Source: UBA1672 sp963977495 (lineage in GTDB: Bacteria > Pseudomonadota > Alphaproteobacteria > Micavibrionales > Micavibrionaceae). From it: 64,000 nt of DNA. The notes under the pieces were generated by a model. It did not search any database and was not told the origin of the DNA. It saw only the letters and a list, made by a program, of their open reading frames with translations. Location of the stretch: positions 62,001-126,000 of the forward strand of contig CAXBOT010000003.1 of the NCBI GenBank assembly GCA_963977495.1, written 5' to 3'. Of this stretch, positions 1-7,300 are shown one piece after another. The first letter of the stretch is position 1, and every line of letters starts with the position of its first letter. The position numbers and the translations under genes were made by a program.

Positions 1-360
1 TTGCCTTGGCTGAGATGTGGGGATGCCGCCGCCAATCCAGCTTTGAATATCGGTGATCAGCTCCTTGAATTGGCTTTTGCGATCAAAACCTTTTACACCA
101 GCCCATAGATCAAGAATGTCACCACCATCGCCAGTGGCAAAGTCATGCCAAAGGCCAGCCTTTGAGCCATTCATTTCAACCACAAGGCTTTCGCCTTTAC
201 CGCCACTGATATCGCCAACAATAAACTTCCCAGCGCGAAGCACACCATTTGGCAACAAGGCGTGCAGCGTTGATGGAAGGCTCTGTATTAAGCGCTGTTT
301 GATGTCTTTCGCGTCAGGTGGTTTTAACGCGATGACATTTGGATTGCTATGATCTGCCAT
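1..360 (-). CDS. Primase/Toprim-like protein, N-terminal part (cut by window edge)
   Basis: The reading frame opens at an ATG at 360 and stays open to base 1, giving 120 N-terminal residues; the rest lies outside the window. The stretch GLWHDFATGDGGDILDLW near residue 75 resembles the N-terminal region of phage and plasmid primase/helicase proteins, where substrates are processed for Toprim or DUF927-type domains. The catalytic part is not visible, so the assignment rests on this one region. It follows the 75-residue gene by 11 bp on the same strand and fits a replication gene of the mobile element. It could equally be a Toprim-domain protein without primase activity. Confidence 0.55.
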   Translation of the reverse strand, partial: MADHSNPNVIALKPPDAKDIKQRLIQSLPSTLHALLPNGVLRAGKFIVGDISGGKGESLVVEMNGSKAGLWHDFATGDGGDILDLWAGVKGFDRKSQFKELITDIQSWIGGGIPTSQPRQ

Positions 361-371
361 GCATGATGCCC

Positions 372-599
372 TCATGCATTCTTATTGCTCGTCTTATGAC
401 GCTCAATGTTTTTGAGTTTAATAATGCCGTCAACCCATTGCAGGGCGCGACCGACACTTCTGACCTCTTTAATCAGCTCCTCTCGCAATTCAGACAGCTT
501 GCTATCCTCAAGCGTTTTTAATTGTCCTACAGGCGTGTGTTGCACCCACTTGAAAACAGCCTCGCCAGCATCAATGTGATCATCTATTGATTTGTTCAT
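372..599 (-). CDS. Small hypothetical protein of the mobile element
   Basis: A 75-residue, charged and largely helical protein with no domain I recognise. The start at 599 is supported by an AAGGAAAAGG ribosome-binding site a few bases upstream. It lies 11 bp before the primase-like gene and is preceded by a conserved promoter-like block (629-670) that is repeated upstream of the small gene at 3963, so both are probably controlled alike. Function unknown. Confidence 0.6.
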   Translation of the reverse strand: MNKSIDDHIDAGEAVFKWVQHTPVGQLKTLEDSKLSELREELIKEVRSVGRALQWVDGIIKLKNIERHKTSNKNA

Positions 600-628
600 T
601 TATCCTTTTCCTTATTAGAGTTTGTTGT

Positions 629-670
629 CCCTAATAAGCAGGTACAGTTTTGGCCTTAGAAACGACGACG
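629..670 (-). promoter_or_regulatory. Element-specific conserved upstream block, copy 1
   Basis: About 42 bp here (CCTAATAAG, GGTACAG, TTGGC, AAACGACGACG as spaced blocks on the plus strand) recur at 3985-4027 with matching order and spacing. Each copy lies just upstream of a minus-strand small gene. This suggests a shared promoter or operator. The sigma-like factor encoded between the two copies is a natural candidate to recognise it, but that is inference. Confidence 0.55.
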
Positions 671-702
671 GCATCTGCAAAAAAAATCAATTATTTTTCA
701 AA

Positions 703-1275
703 TCATTCTCTAAGCCCCAGTTTTTCTAGATATTCGCGCAATCTTTTTGCTCTGCTGGATAATGTCGTGCGGGGAATTCCTGTAGAATGAGATGCCTCAG
801 TGATGCTTTGATACTTCAATAGCTCATAGGTGCTTCGAATATCTTCAGGCATATCGGCAAGCACTTTGCTCATATCCATATTATACTCTGCCATCAGATA
901 AGAATTTGAAGCAAAGCTATCTCCCCAGAGGGCTTGTTCACTGGCAATACTATCCAGCAACTCCATAGAACTTTCTTCATCACCGATAGTTGTGGAAAGT
1001 GACAGCTCCTTTTGACCGGTCCAGCGTTTTTGAGTTTCAGCCTCTGCAATGAGATTAATTGCATGGTTGTTAATCACGGATTTAATAAAGCTTCGACGAT
1101 CACCTTTGCTTTCATCGAAACTGGGCCATGCATGAAGATATGCCAGCATCAATTCTTGCTGCAGATCTTCAAAATCATCTGCCGTAAAGAACGGCGATTT
1201 TGTAAGTGTTCTGGCTTTATAACCAATAAAAAAAGCGGCGTAGGAATCTACGCCGCCGTAACGATTGTTCGACAT
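703..1275 (-). CDS. Sigma-70-like RNA polymerase sigma factor
   Basis: A 190-residue protein with the layout of a small (ECF-size) sigma factor. Residues 30-60 (DFEDLQQELMLAYLHAWPSF) match region 2, which binds core polymerase and the -10 element. Residues 150-185 form a region-4-like helix-turn-helix (ITEASHSTGIPRTTLSSRAKRL) of the kind that contacts the -35 element. The start at 1275 has a good GAGGAAAG ribosome-binding site. It lies inside the mobile element between the replication-like genes and the recombinase operon, and no anti-sigma gene is visible beside it. It may transcribe the element's own promoters (see the repeated blocks at 629 and 3985). Confidence 0.75.
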   Translation of the reverse strand: MSNNRYGGVDSYAAFFIGYKARTLTKSPFFTADDFEDLQQELMLAYLHAWPSFDESKGDRRSFIKSVINNHAINLIAEAETQKRWTGQKELSLSTTIGDEESSMELLDSIASEQALWGDSFASNSYLMAEYNMDMSKVLADMPEDIRSTYELLKYQSITEASHSTGIPRTTLSSRAKRLREYLEKLGLRE

Positions 1276-1296
1276 TTTTCTTTCCTCTTTTGTTCA

Positions 1297-1314
1297 GCGG
1301 AGAAAAGTCTCCGC
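1297..1314 (-). promoter_or_regulatory. Hairpin in the leader of the sigma-factor gene
   Basis: Perfect inverted repeat GCGGAGA-AAAG-TCTCCGC placed about 15-20 bp upstream of the ribosome-binding site of the sigma gene at 1275. It has no T-tract, so it is more likely an operator or a translation-modulating leader hairpin than a terminator. Confidence 0.4.
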
Positions 1315-1470
1315 AGAGGAAAGAATGCAAAATCTGAGTATTATTTCAGCCGCTTACAGGTCAAAGTTGGCATGCACAAATACGCACGTACTCAAAAACC
1401 CCAGCCAACAGCCATCTGCAACCGTTGCTAGAATGATATTTTTGAGGCATCTGGAAAGTGGTCATACAAA

Positions 1471-1493
1471 GGAATGATATAAAACGTCATTCC
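1471..1493 (-). terminator. Possible terminator of the recombinase operon
   Basis: Inverted repeat GGAATGA-N9-TCATTCC, 33 bp beyond the stop of the last gene of the recombinase operon (1526). On the minus strand the stem is followed only by TTTG, so it is a weak intrinsic terminator candidate; it could instead be a protein-binding palindrome. Confidence 0.35.
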
Positions 1494-1525
1494 TATGATG
1501 TTTTGGGTGATTCTTTACTTGGTTA

Positions 1526-1930
1526 TCAAAAACCAAATAGTTGTTCTTGCTCACTCCATAGAGCAGGAAAGCTTTTTTCAACTGAAGACAAACCAAATCC
1601 ATCAGGTTGATTTCCATCGAGAATAGATTGAATGACCTTGGGAGACAGACGCATTAAGCGCATAACGCGCAACACGTATGATCGGTTAATATTCTCATTA
1701 TCGCTGATTGCTTGAGCGTTTTTATAATGCCCAGTTTCAATTAATTTGTGCCATCTATAAGCACGCCCCAGCGCCTTGAGCAGTTTTTCGTCTTTACGAA
1801 TATGACGATCCAATCTTTGTAAATCTTGGCCAACAGGACCAACTACGACTTTCTTTCCACCCCATTTTCTTAAATTTATCGGCACGTGAACAATAATTTT
1901 TTGCTCAGACTTATCTTGGCTTAAAGCCAT
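1526..1930 (-). CDS. Recombinase-associated helix-turn-helix protein
   Basis: A 134-residue protein of a type regularly found just downstream of serine recombinases in alphaproteobacterial elements. It contains a helix-turn-helix-like segment (NENINRSYVLRVMRLMRLSP) and the characteristic ILDGNQPDG end region. I chose the ATG at 1930 rather than an in-frame ATG at 1948, because AAAGGAG lies 8 bp before 1930 and would be inside the coding part of the longer form. It begins one base beyond the recombinase stop codon, indicating translational coupling. Likely role is DNA binding in excision or regulation, which is inference. Confidence 0.65.
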   Translation of the reverse strand: MALSQDKSEQKIIVHVPINLRKWGGKKVVVGPVGQDLQRLDRHIRKDEKLLKALGRAYRWHKLIETGHYKNAQAISDNENINRSYVLRVMRLMRLSPKVIQSILDGNQPDGFGLSSVEKSFPALWSEQEQLFGF

Positions 1931-1931
1931 A

Positions 1932-3284
1932 TTATGCGCTCCTTTCATTCATATTTTTATTAATGGTTTGTTGTAGATCGTGAATGATGTTCTCTAACCC
2001 GCTGGCGCGATATTCAATATCAACACCTTGCGACTTCACGACCACTCTCTCAATTAACAAATGCGCAATACGTTTTTGCTCTGCTGGAAAAAGATGATCC
2101 CAAAATGAGCCAAGTTTTTGTAGAGCGTCATGCATTTCATATTCTTGAAAATTCTTATCGTGTTCGCGCATGGACCGCCAAACCTCGACCAATATTTTGG
2201 GGGAGGCAAAAATAGCTTTGAGCTGGCTTTTGATTAATTCTTCAATCTCTCCTGCAGGAATTCTGCTAACAGGGCATTCCCCACAAGTATGTTGGCGGTA
2301 TGAGTTGGTGATATAATAACGATATTGTTTATTTTTCTTCTTTGTATAAGTGGGGGACATCGCTCCTTCGCAACCACCGCAAACAATAATGCCTTTAAGC
2401 AGAGCATCTGATTTTGCTGTATAGGTTCGCTTGCGTTTAGAACCGGCATTTTCCGCAAAAATATCTTGCGCTTGGTCAAACAAATTCTGGTCTATTAAAG
2501 CTTGATGCTGACCAGGGTAATGCTTTCCTTTGTGATGTACTTCCGCAAGATATAGACGGTTCTTTAAAATGGTGCGCAGAGCTTGCAAGCTAAAGACTTT
2601 TCCGCCTTGCTTATTGCCTGTCTGACTTACATATGATTTTGTGCGATAGCCTTGATTATTTAATTCCTTAGCCAGCATTGCGATAGATCCCAGCGCAATA
2701 AACCGCTCATAAATATACTTAACTTGTTTTGCTTCAGCGGGGTTCGTGAGCAGTTTTCGCTCTACGACATCATAGCCTAACGGCGGCGGCCCACCCATCC
2801 ACATACCTTTTTTCTTTGATGCTGCAAATTTATCGCGGATGCGCTCGCCTGTGACCTCGCGTTCAAATTGGGCAAAGCTCAACAAAATATTGAGCGTTAA
2901 TCTCCCCATGGAATCCTTGGTGTTAAAATGCTGGGTCACAGACACAAAGCTGGTGTCATGCTTATCAAATACTTCCACCATCTTCGCAAAATCTGCCAGC
3001 GAGCGTGATAAGCGGTCAATTTTGTAAACTACTACAATATCTATACGTCCTGCCTCGATATCTCGCAGCAATTTTTTTAAAGCTGGGCGTTCCATATTTC
3101 CACCCGAAAAACCACCGTCGTTATATTGCTCTGGTATGATGCGCCAACCTTCATGGCGCATGGCTTCGATGTATTTTTCACCTGCCTCGCGCTGTGCATC
3201 CAGCGTATTGTAATCCATATCCAGACCTTCTTCGGTGGATTTACGCGTATACACAGCGCAACGTAAAATCTTCTTTTCTGTCAT
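1932..3284 (-). CDS. Large serine recombinase
   Basis: A 450-residue site-specific recombinase that would integrate, excise or invert DNA through a serine-DNA intermediate. The N-terminal resolvase domain (residues 5-150) carries CAVYTRKSTEEG with the nucleophilic serine, and conserved arginines in YKIDRLSRSL. A recombinase domain follows (about 165-280), then a zinc-ribbon (CGGCEGAMSP with CGECP, about 300-340) and a C-terminal helical part. Length fits the family. Its start codon overlaps the stop of the DUF2924 gene (TAATG), so the two are coupled. It is presumably the integrase of the element at the left of the window. Confidence 0.92.
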   Translation of the reverse strand: MTEKKILRCAVYTRKSTEEGLDMDYNTLDAQREAGEKYIEAMRHEGWRIIPEQYNDGGFSGGNMERPALKKLLRDIEAGRIDIVVVYKIDRLSRSLADFAKMVEVFDKHDTSFVSVTQHFNTKDSMGRLTLNILLSFAQFEREVTGERIRDKFAASKKKGMWMGGPPPLGYDVVERKLLTNPAEAKQVKYIYERFIALGSIAMLAKELNNQGYRTKSYVSQTGNKQGGKVFSLQALRTILKNRLYLAEVHHKGKHYPGQHQALIDQNLFDQAQDIFAENAGSKRKRTYTAKSDALLKGIIVCGGCEGAMSPTYTKKKNKQYRYYITNSYRQHTCGECPVSRIPAGEIEELIKSQLKAIFASPKILVEVWRSMREHDKNFQEYEMHDALQKLGSFWDHLFPAEQKRIAHLLIERVVVKSQGVDIEYRASGLENIIHDLQQTINKNMNERSA

Positions 3285-3748
3285 TATTTGCGCCCCCTTG
3301 ATTTATGATATGGGCGGGTGGCTTTATTTTTAAGCAGTCCAAAGAAGGCGTTGCCGTTCCAGCGCGTTCCGGTAATAGCAAAAGCCGCACCAGAAAGGCT
3401 TTTATATTTTGTTCCTTGGTACTCATAACCATCTTCTAAAACCGTAACGTGATGCTCCACGCCTTTGACCTCGCGAATAAGATGCGTGCCAATGGCAAGT
3501 CGTGTGTTGTCGTATTTTCGTTCGTTCAAGGATTTGCTTTCAGCCAGCGCCTCCAGCCGATCAATGGTCTTTTTGGTGAGGCCTCCATAAGCCAATTCTT
3601 GCACACGGTAGATCAGCTCATTAACCAGATATTTTTTATTCGATTTTGTTTTTGGTGGCGTATCAAAATAGCGTGGCCATTCTTTGAGAAGCTCTTTAAC
3701 GCTCATTTCCTCAAGGCTCGTATATTCTTGTAGTATGTTAATTTCCAT
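3284..3748 (-). CDS. DUF2924 family protein
   Basis: A 154-residue protein matching DUF2924: a helical N-terminus with LLKEWPRYFDTPPKTKSNKKYLVNELIYR split over two helices, and a C-terminal segment YEYQGTKYKSLSGAAFAITGTRWNG. This family is almost always found immediately upstream of a serine recombinase, as here, where the genes overlap by one base. Its biochemical function is unknown. The C-terminal half resembles domains proposed to bind DNA, so it may be a recombination accessory factor. Confidence 0.8.
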   Translation of the reverse strand: MEINILQEYTSLEEMSVKELLKEWPRYFDTPPKTKSNKKYLVNELIYRVQELAYGGLTKKTIDRLEALAESKSLNERKYDNTRLAIGTHLIREVKGVEHHVTVLEDGYEYQGTKYKSLSGAAFAITGTRWNGNAFFGLLKNKATRPYHKSRGRK

Positions 3749-3777
3749 CTCATATCCTCTTTTTTTAACGGTTCTTT

Positions 3778-3963
3778 TTAAGAGCTTTTTTGCTCATCGC
3801 ATGAATGCTTCGAAGAGGCGTGAAGTCCAGCGGAACTTCTCTCAATACGTTGCTTTTGCTGGTTATTTTTAAATCGGGAGAGACCTCGGGCTAGGATACT
3901 GGCAATTTCAACCATGCGCTCTTTGCTCGTCATTTCAGATGGGTTTTTCGTACTTGTACGCAT
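3778..3963 (-). CDS. Small protein of the recombinase operon
   Basis: A 61-residue protein with a conserved helix (SKERMVEIASILARGLSRFK) seen in small genes upstream of DUF2924/recombinase pairs. The frame can be opened at 4077, but I use the ATG at 3963 because an AAGGAG ribosome-binding site lies just before it and the longer form would swallow the conserved promoter-like block at 3985-4027. First gene of the operon 3963-1526. Function unknown. Confidence 0.6.
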   Translation of the reverse strand: MRTSTKNPSEMTSKERMVEIASILARGLSRFKNNQQKQRIERSSAGLHASSKHSCDEQKSS

Positions 3964-3984
3964 AATTTTCTCCTTATTAATTGT

Positions 3985-4027
3985 TCCTAATAAGGCTGGT
4001 ACAGGATTGGCTTGAAAAACGACGACG
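3985..4027 (-). promoter_or_regulatory. Element-specific conserved upstream block, copy 2
   Basis: Second copy of the roughly 42-bp block also present at 629-670 (CCTAATAAG, GGTACAG, ATTGGC, AAACGACGACG). It sits about 20 bp upstream of the start of the first gene of the recombinase operon, in the same orientation and distance class as copy 1, consistent with a shared promoter or operator. Confidence 0.55.
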
Positions 4028-4240
4028 AGATCACAAAATTTTTTGATTAGTTCGAAAAGCGGTATGAAACCAACCATTTATAGGATGCGAAATTAGATTT
4101 TCAGAAATCGTTATAAAACAAGGTGTTATATTGAGTACGAAAAAATCGTTTAGTGCTCAAAAGCGTGAGAGAATGTGAGAATTGAGAGGAAATTTAATGA
4201 TTTTTACGCTCTAACAGTACTCAAAGAATAGTGCTAAACC

Positions 4241-4264
4241 GCCTAAACACTGGGGGATTTAGGC
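4241..4264. repeat. Inverted repeat between the element and tRNA-Tyr
   Basis: GCCTAAA-N10-TTTAGGC lies between the first element gene and the tRNA-Tyr terminator. It could mark the element end or a recombinase site. With only one end of the element in view, the attachment core cannot be defined. Confidence 0.3.
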
Positions 4265-4266
4265 AC

Positions 4267-4291
4267 AAAAAAACACCCATAAAGGGCGTTT
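4267..4291 (-). terminator. Terminator of tRNA-Tyr
   Basis: On the minus strand, ACGCCC-TTTAT-GGGTGT is followed by seven T residues, 12 bp after the CCA end of tRNA-Tyr. A standard intrinsic terminator. Confidence 0.8.
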
Positions 4292-4302
4292 GTTAAATTA
4301 AA

Positions 4303-4388
4303 TGGTGGAGGGGGCAGGATTCGAACCTGCGTACGCTTGCGCGGGCGGAGTTACAATCCGCTGCCTTTAACCACTCGACCACCCCTCC
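4303..4388 (-). tRNA. tRNA-Tyr (anticodon GTA)
   Basis: Cloverleaf of 86 nt including encoded CCA: acceptor arms GGAGGGG and CCCCTCC, anticodon loop with GTA, a long variable arm (CCGCGCAAGCG region) as expected for class II tRNA-Tyr, and T-loop GGTTCGAATCC. The recombinase-bearing element lies on its 3' side, a common position for integrated DNA. Confidence 0.95.
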
Positions 4389-4604
4389 ACATTCTATCGG
4401 AATTGTCAGCAAAGACAGATGTGCAGAAAAAAGATTTTTATGCCTTCTGTCAAGCGCGAAATGATCGATTTTGCGATTCTCTTGATAAAATCGACTTTAC
4501 CATCAAAAAAACATCACTCATGCATGCCTATTTTGCCAAAGGATCAACCGTGCATCCCCAGAGATATTGCATCAAAAATAATGATTTGATAGGGTGGCCC
4601 CCTT

Positions 4605-4646
4605 CCGGACGAGATGCGCCGTACCCGGTCAAGACAAGACGACGCC
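4605..4646 (+). ncRNA. Guanidine-III riboswitch (ykkC-III)
   Basis: CCGGACGAGATGCGCCGTAC followed by CCGGTCAAGACAAGACGACGCC is almost identical to the known guanidine-III (ykkC-III) aptamer, including the invariant ACGAG-TGCGCCGTACCCGGTCA-GACAAGACG core that forms the pseudoknot. It ends 30 bp before the start of a Gdx-type SMR exporter, the expected target. The downstream leader holds a run of six T and then the ribosome-binding site AAAGGTGG. Family knowledge favours translational activation by guanidinium; the T-run right after the aptamer is noted but not interpreted. Confidence 0.93.
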
Positions 4647-4676
4647 TTTTTTAACGCTTACAAAAGGTGGCATCAC

Positions 4677-4994
4677 ATGTCTATTGCTTGGGTTTATCTT
4701 ATTATCGCGGGTCTGCTTGAGGTCTGTTGGGCTGTCGGCCTGAAATACACCGAAGGCTTCACAAAACCGCTGGCCAGTATTTTTACAATCACAACATTGG
4801 CGCTTAGCATGTTTTTACTCACGAAGGCCGCTCAAACGCTGCCTATTGGGACGGCATATACGATATGGGTTGGTATTGGCGCGCTTGGGACGGTTGTGTT
4901 TGGCATTTATTTTCTGCAAGAGCCAATATCGCCGCAACGGCTTTTCTTTTTAGCCATGTTGTTGATCGCGTTGATCGGGCTAAAGATAACGTGA
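4677..4994 (+). CDS. gdx: Guanidinium exporter Gdx (SugE-type SMR)
   Basis: A 105-residue protein with four membrane helices, a member of the small multidrug resistance family. The first helix carries the essential glutamate (AGLLEVCWAVGLKYTEGF, Glu near residue 14), and the spacing and sequence fit the Gdx/SugE branch that exports guanidinium in exchange for protons as an antiparallel dimer. The ATG at 4677 is used instead of an in-frame ATG at 4614, because AAAGGTGG precedes it and the longer form would overlap the riboswitch. The guanidine-III riboswitch upstream independently supports the substrate. Confidence 0.93.
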   Translation: MSIAWVYLIIAGLLEVCWAVGLKYTEGFTKPLASIFTITTLALSMFLLTKAAQTLPIGTAYTIWVGIGALGTVVFGIYFLQEPISPQRLFFLAMLLIALIGLKIT

Positions 4995-5024
4995 GACACA
5001 TGGCGTTTTTATATGGGGGGGGAA

Positions 5025-5100
<76 letters not shown>

Positions 5101-5447
5101 TTACCAAAGCATCAACCTTATTACGCCTTAAACGGCAGGGGTTAGGTTGCCCCCTTTTGGTATATAACGTTCGAAATCTATCGACCCTATAATGATAAGT
5201 CAACAAAACGATTGCAACACACCAAATTTCGAAACATTCTTCTATACGAGTGCTTATTTCTTGTCCAGCATAATTTGTATTTCGCACCTATTAATTATGC
5301 CGATCATTTACGGGCGATATCACACGCATATAAATATGCAAATTTATATGATCTTAACTATTGGTTTTTTATAGTCTTTTCTGCTAAATTACGCTTTGAA
5401 TGAAAATTCAATGGTAAGCAATGACAATAATAATCGGGTTTTAAAAC
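5101..5447 (+). other. Intergenic region upstream of dotM
   Basis: About 350 bp, AT-rich. It holds short open frames in two overlapping plus-strand registers (5192-5403), but none has a ribosome-binding site or a recognisable product. It probably contains the tRNA-Thr promoter (minus strand, near 5101-5160) and the promoter of the dotM operon. Confidence 0.4.
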
Positions 5448-6674
5448 GTGGCAGGCGGGCAACAATCAAACGACACCTTATACGAAAACGGCATTGGCTG
5501 GGCGCTGATGCTGATTATTTTTGGCGTGCTCGTCTGGCTGTTCTGGGTGTTTTTCGACACAGAGGTCAGGGATCTTGTGCGTTGGATTCGTTATGGTGAA
5601 ATGTGGCTTGTATCATGGTTTTTGCCGAGTGATTATATGTTCAAATATGGCGGATCGGATGAGCCGTTCTTTTATCACCTTGAGGGATACGGCAGAATTA
5701 ACGGCGTTGCCGAATATACAAAACAAGAATTGAATTATGACCGTCTGGCAAAATTCAGCGCGATGGCTATGCAACCGCTTAAAACCCCGATCGTATTGCT
5801 AATGGGTGCGGGTGCGCTTTGGTGTATGTTTAATGGCCCGGGAACGCGCTTTAGAAGAAAATTAGGGTTGGAAGAATTGATTGAAGTACAATCAAAAGTA
5901 TTCCCGGTTATTACGCCGTTCGTAAAATTTAATCCTGCGAAACAACCGCCGCGCCCACCGGGTGCACCTGTACCGGCAGAGCTTCCACTCTTTGCTGAGG
6001 CTTTGGGCCCCGAAGAATGGTTGGCCTATAATGCGATTCAGGTTCCTGACGGGAAAATAGACAATAGCAGCACAACACAAGCCTTTACCGATCAGTTAGG
6101 GCGACCTTGGCGCGGCTCTAAAACAATTGATAATTATAAGCAAGTTTTGCTCGCCGCCTTCTGCCTGAAAGCCGCACGAAAAAGAGTAGAAGCCGAAGAC
6201 TTCCTTGGTCGTTTGGCGCGCTGTTGGTCGATGAAGGGCGGGCTGAACCTGTCGAAGGATCGGAAATTACTGTCAGAAGCGCGCAATGTACTGAAGGATA
6301 AAAACCTGTCCGGCTCTACGTTGGCGCAAGCGAACCGTCATGCTTTTGAAACAACCGCAATGCTCAGAGCATTACAATTTGCGCGTGAAGAAGGTGGCGT
6401 TTTACCGTCCGGCCAATTTGTATGGCTACGCGCGCATGATCGGAATTTATGGTACGCCTTGAACAATATGGGTCGCCAAAGTTATCATATGGAAGCTTTG
6501 GGCTCTATGTCACATTTCAAGGCAGAAAAACTAACGCAGCGCCCTATTCCCGTACCTAAGGTAGAGCACGCCGTTGATACAATTCAAACATATATGAATT
6601 CAATAAAGGCACGCCCGATCCCTCAATTGGATTACAGCAAGTCTAAGAAACGCGGCGTGAAGAAGGCTGTATAA
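5448..6674 (+). CDS. dotM: Dot/Icm type IVB secretion protein DotM/IcmP
   Basis: A 408-residue inner-membrane protein of the type IV coupling complex, which selects effector proteins for the Dot/Icm channel together with DotL. Membrane segments are at about residues 17-36 and 114-129, followed by a large cytoplasmic domain. The signature PSGQFVWLRAHDRNLWYALNN near residues 325-350 and the following NMGRQSYHMEA are typical of IcmP/DotM. The start is a GTG at 5448; an in-frame stop lies two codons upstream, so no longer form is possible, and no clear ribosome-binding site is seen. Gene order dotM then dotL follows Legionella, with one extra gene between. Confidence 0.88.
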   Translation: MAGGQQSNDTLYENGIGWALMLIIFGVLVWLFWVFFDTEVRDLVRWIRYGEMWLVSWFLPSDYMFKYGGSDEPFFYHLEGYGRINGVAEYTKQELNYDRLAKFSAMAMQPLKTPIVLLMGAGALWCMFNGPGTRFRRKLGLEELIEVQSKVFPVITPFVKFNPAKQPPRPPGAPVPAELPLFAEALGPEEWLAYNAIQVPDGKIDNSSTTQAFTDQLGRPWRGSKTIDNYKQVLLAAFCLKAARKRVEAEDFLGRLARCWSMKGGLNLSKDRKLLSEARNVLKDKNLSGSTLAQANRHAFETTAMLRALQFAREEGGVLPSGQFVWLRAHDRNLWYALNNMGRQSYHMEALGSMSHFKAEKLTQRPIPVPKVEHAVDTIQTYMNSIKARPIPQLDYSKSKKRGVKKAV

Positions 6675-6720
6675 ATACGATTCATGATGATATGAAAATA
6701 TTTAAGGAAAGAAACTGGAT

Positions 6721-7281
6721 ATGAAAAAAAATACAGTGCAAAAGACAGATACGCTCACATCGACAATTAAGATTGTCGACAGCAAATTGATTCTTTCCCT
6801 GCCGACAGCGCAAATGCCGGTTGTCTGGCAAATGGATCTCGACAAAGCACAGTCGGCGGCTTTTACGATTAAAGAAAATAAAGGCGATAAAAACTTTTCA
6901 CTTGTCCTGAAAACGCAGGATGGAAAAATGGATGACATTGCCTCTTTTGATGACAAAGAGAGTGCGCTCGAAATCTTGATGGAAACATCCAGCGTGTTGC
7001 AAAATGCGCATGGGCAGATCAAACCTGTTGCCGCCGCATCTAACACCAATGTCGCAGCAGCCGACCAAGCCGCATCATCGAAAGATGGCGGCAGTGACAA
7101 GCTCGGTGCTTTCCTTGCCGTGACCCTTGTGATTGTTCTTGTTTTAATATGGAGCGTTTCTTCATCCGTACCGAGTAAAATGTCAGGCAGCAGCGCTCTG
7201 GAATCAATGGCAGCAAGCGCAGAACCAAGACAATCCTCAGGCGTCCCCGTTTCGGCCGAAGATTTTCTTAATAATCGATAA
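6721..7281 (+). CDS. Unknown single-TM protein between dotM and dotL
   Basis: A 186-residue protein I do not recognise. Residues 1-100 look like a soluble mixed alpha/beta domain (KIVDSKLILSLPTAQMPVVW, then FSLVLKTQDGKMDDIASFDD). A linker rich in Ala/Ser follows (103-125), then one membrane helix at about 127-146 (LGAFLAVTLVIVLVLIWSV) and a short Ser/Ala-rich tail. The N-terminus is probably cytoplasmic because no signal peptide is present. It starts 46 bp after dotM with an AAGGAAAG site and ends 19 bp before dotL, so it is very likely a subunit or adaptor of the same coupling complex. It is not similar to IcmQ, IcmS or IcmW as far as I can see. Confidence 0.7.
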   Translation: MKKNTVQKTDTLTSTIKIVDSKLILSLPTAQMPVVWQMDLDKAQSAAFTIKENKGDKNFSLVLKTQDGKMDDIASFDDKESALEILMETSSVLQNAHGQIKPVAAASNTNVAAADQAASSKDGGSDKLGAFLAVTLVIVLVLIWSVSSSVPSKMSGSSALESMAASAEPRQSSGVPVSAEDFLNNR

Positions 7282-7300
7282 TATGGAGCACACTTAGTAA

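Noticed and set aside
4337..4654. Open frame of 105 codons across the tRNA-Tyr and the riboswitch
   Set aside because: It overlaps two structured RNAs and has no recognisable product.
5192..5403. Two overlapping short plus-strand frames upstream of dotM
   Set aside because: No ribosome site, compositional AT bias only, and they exclude each other.
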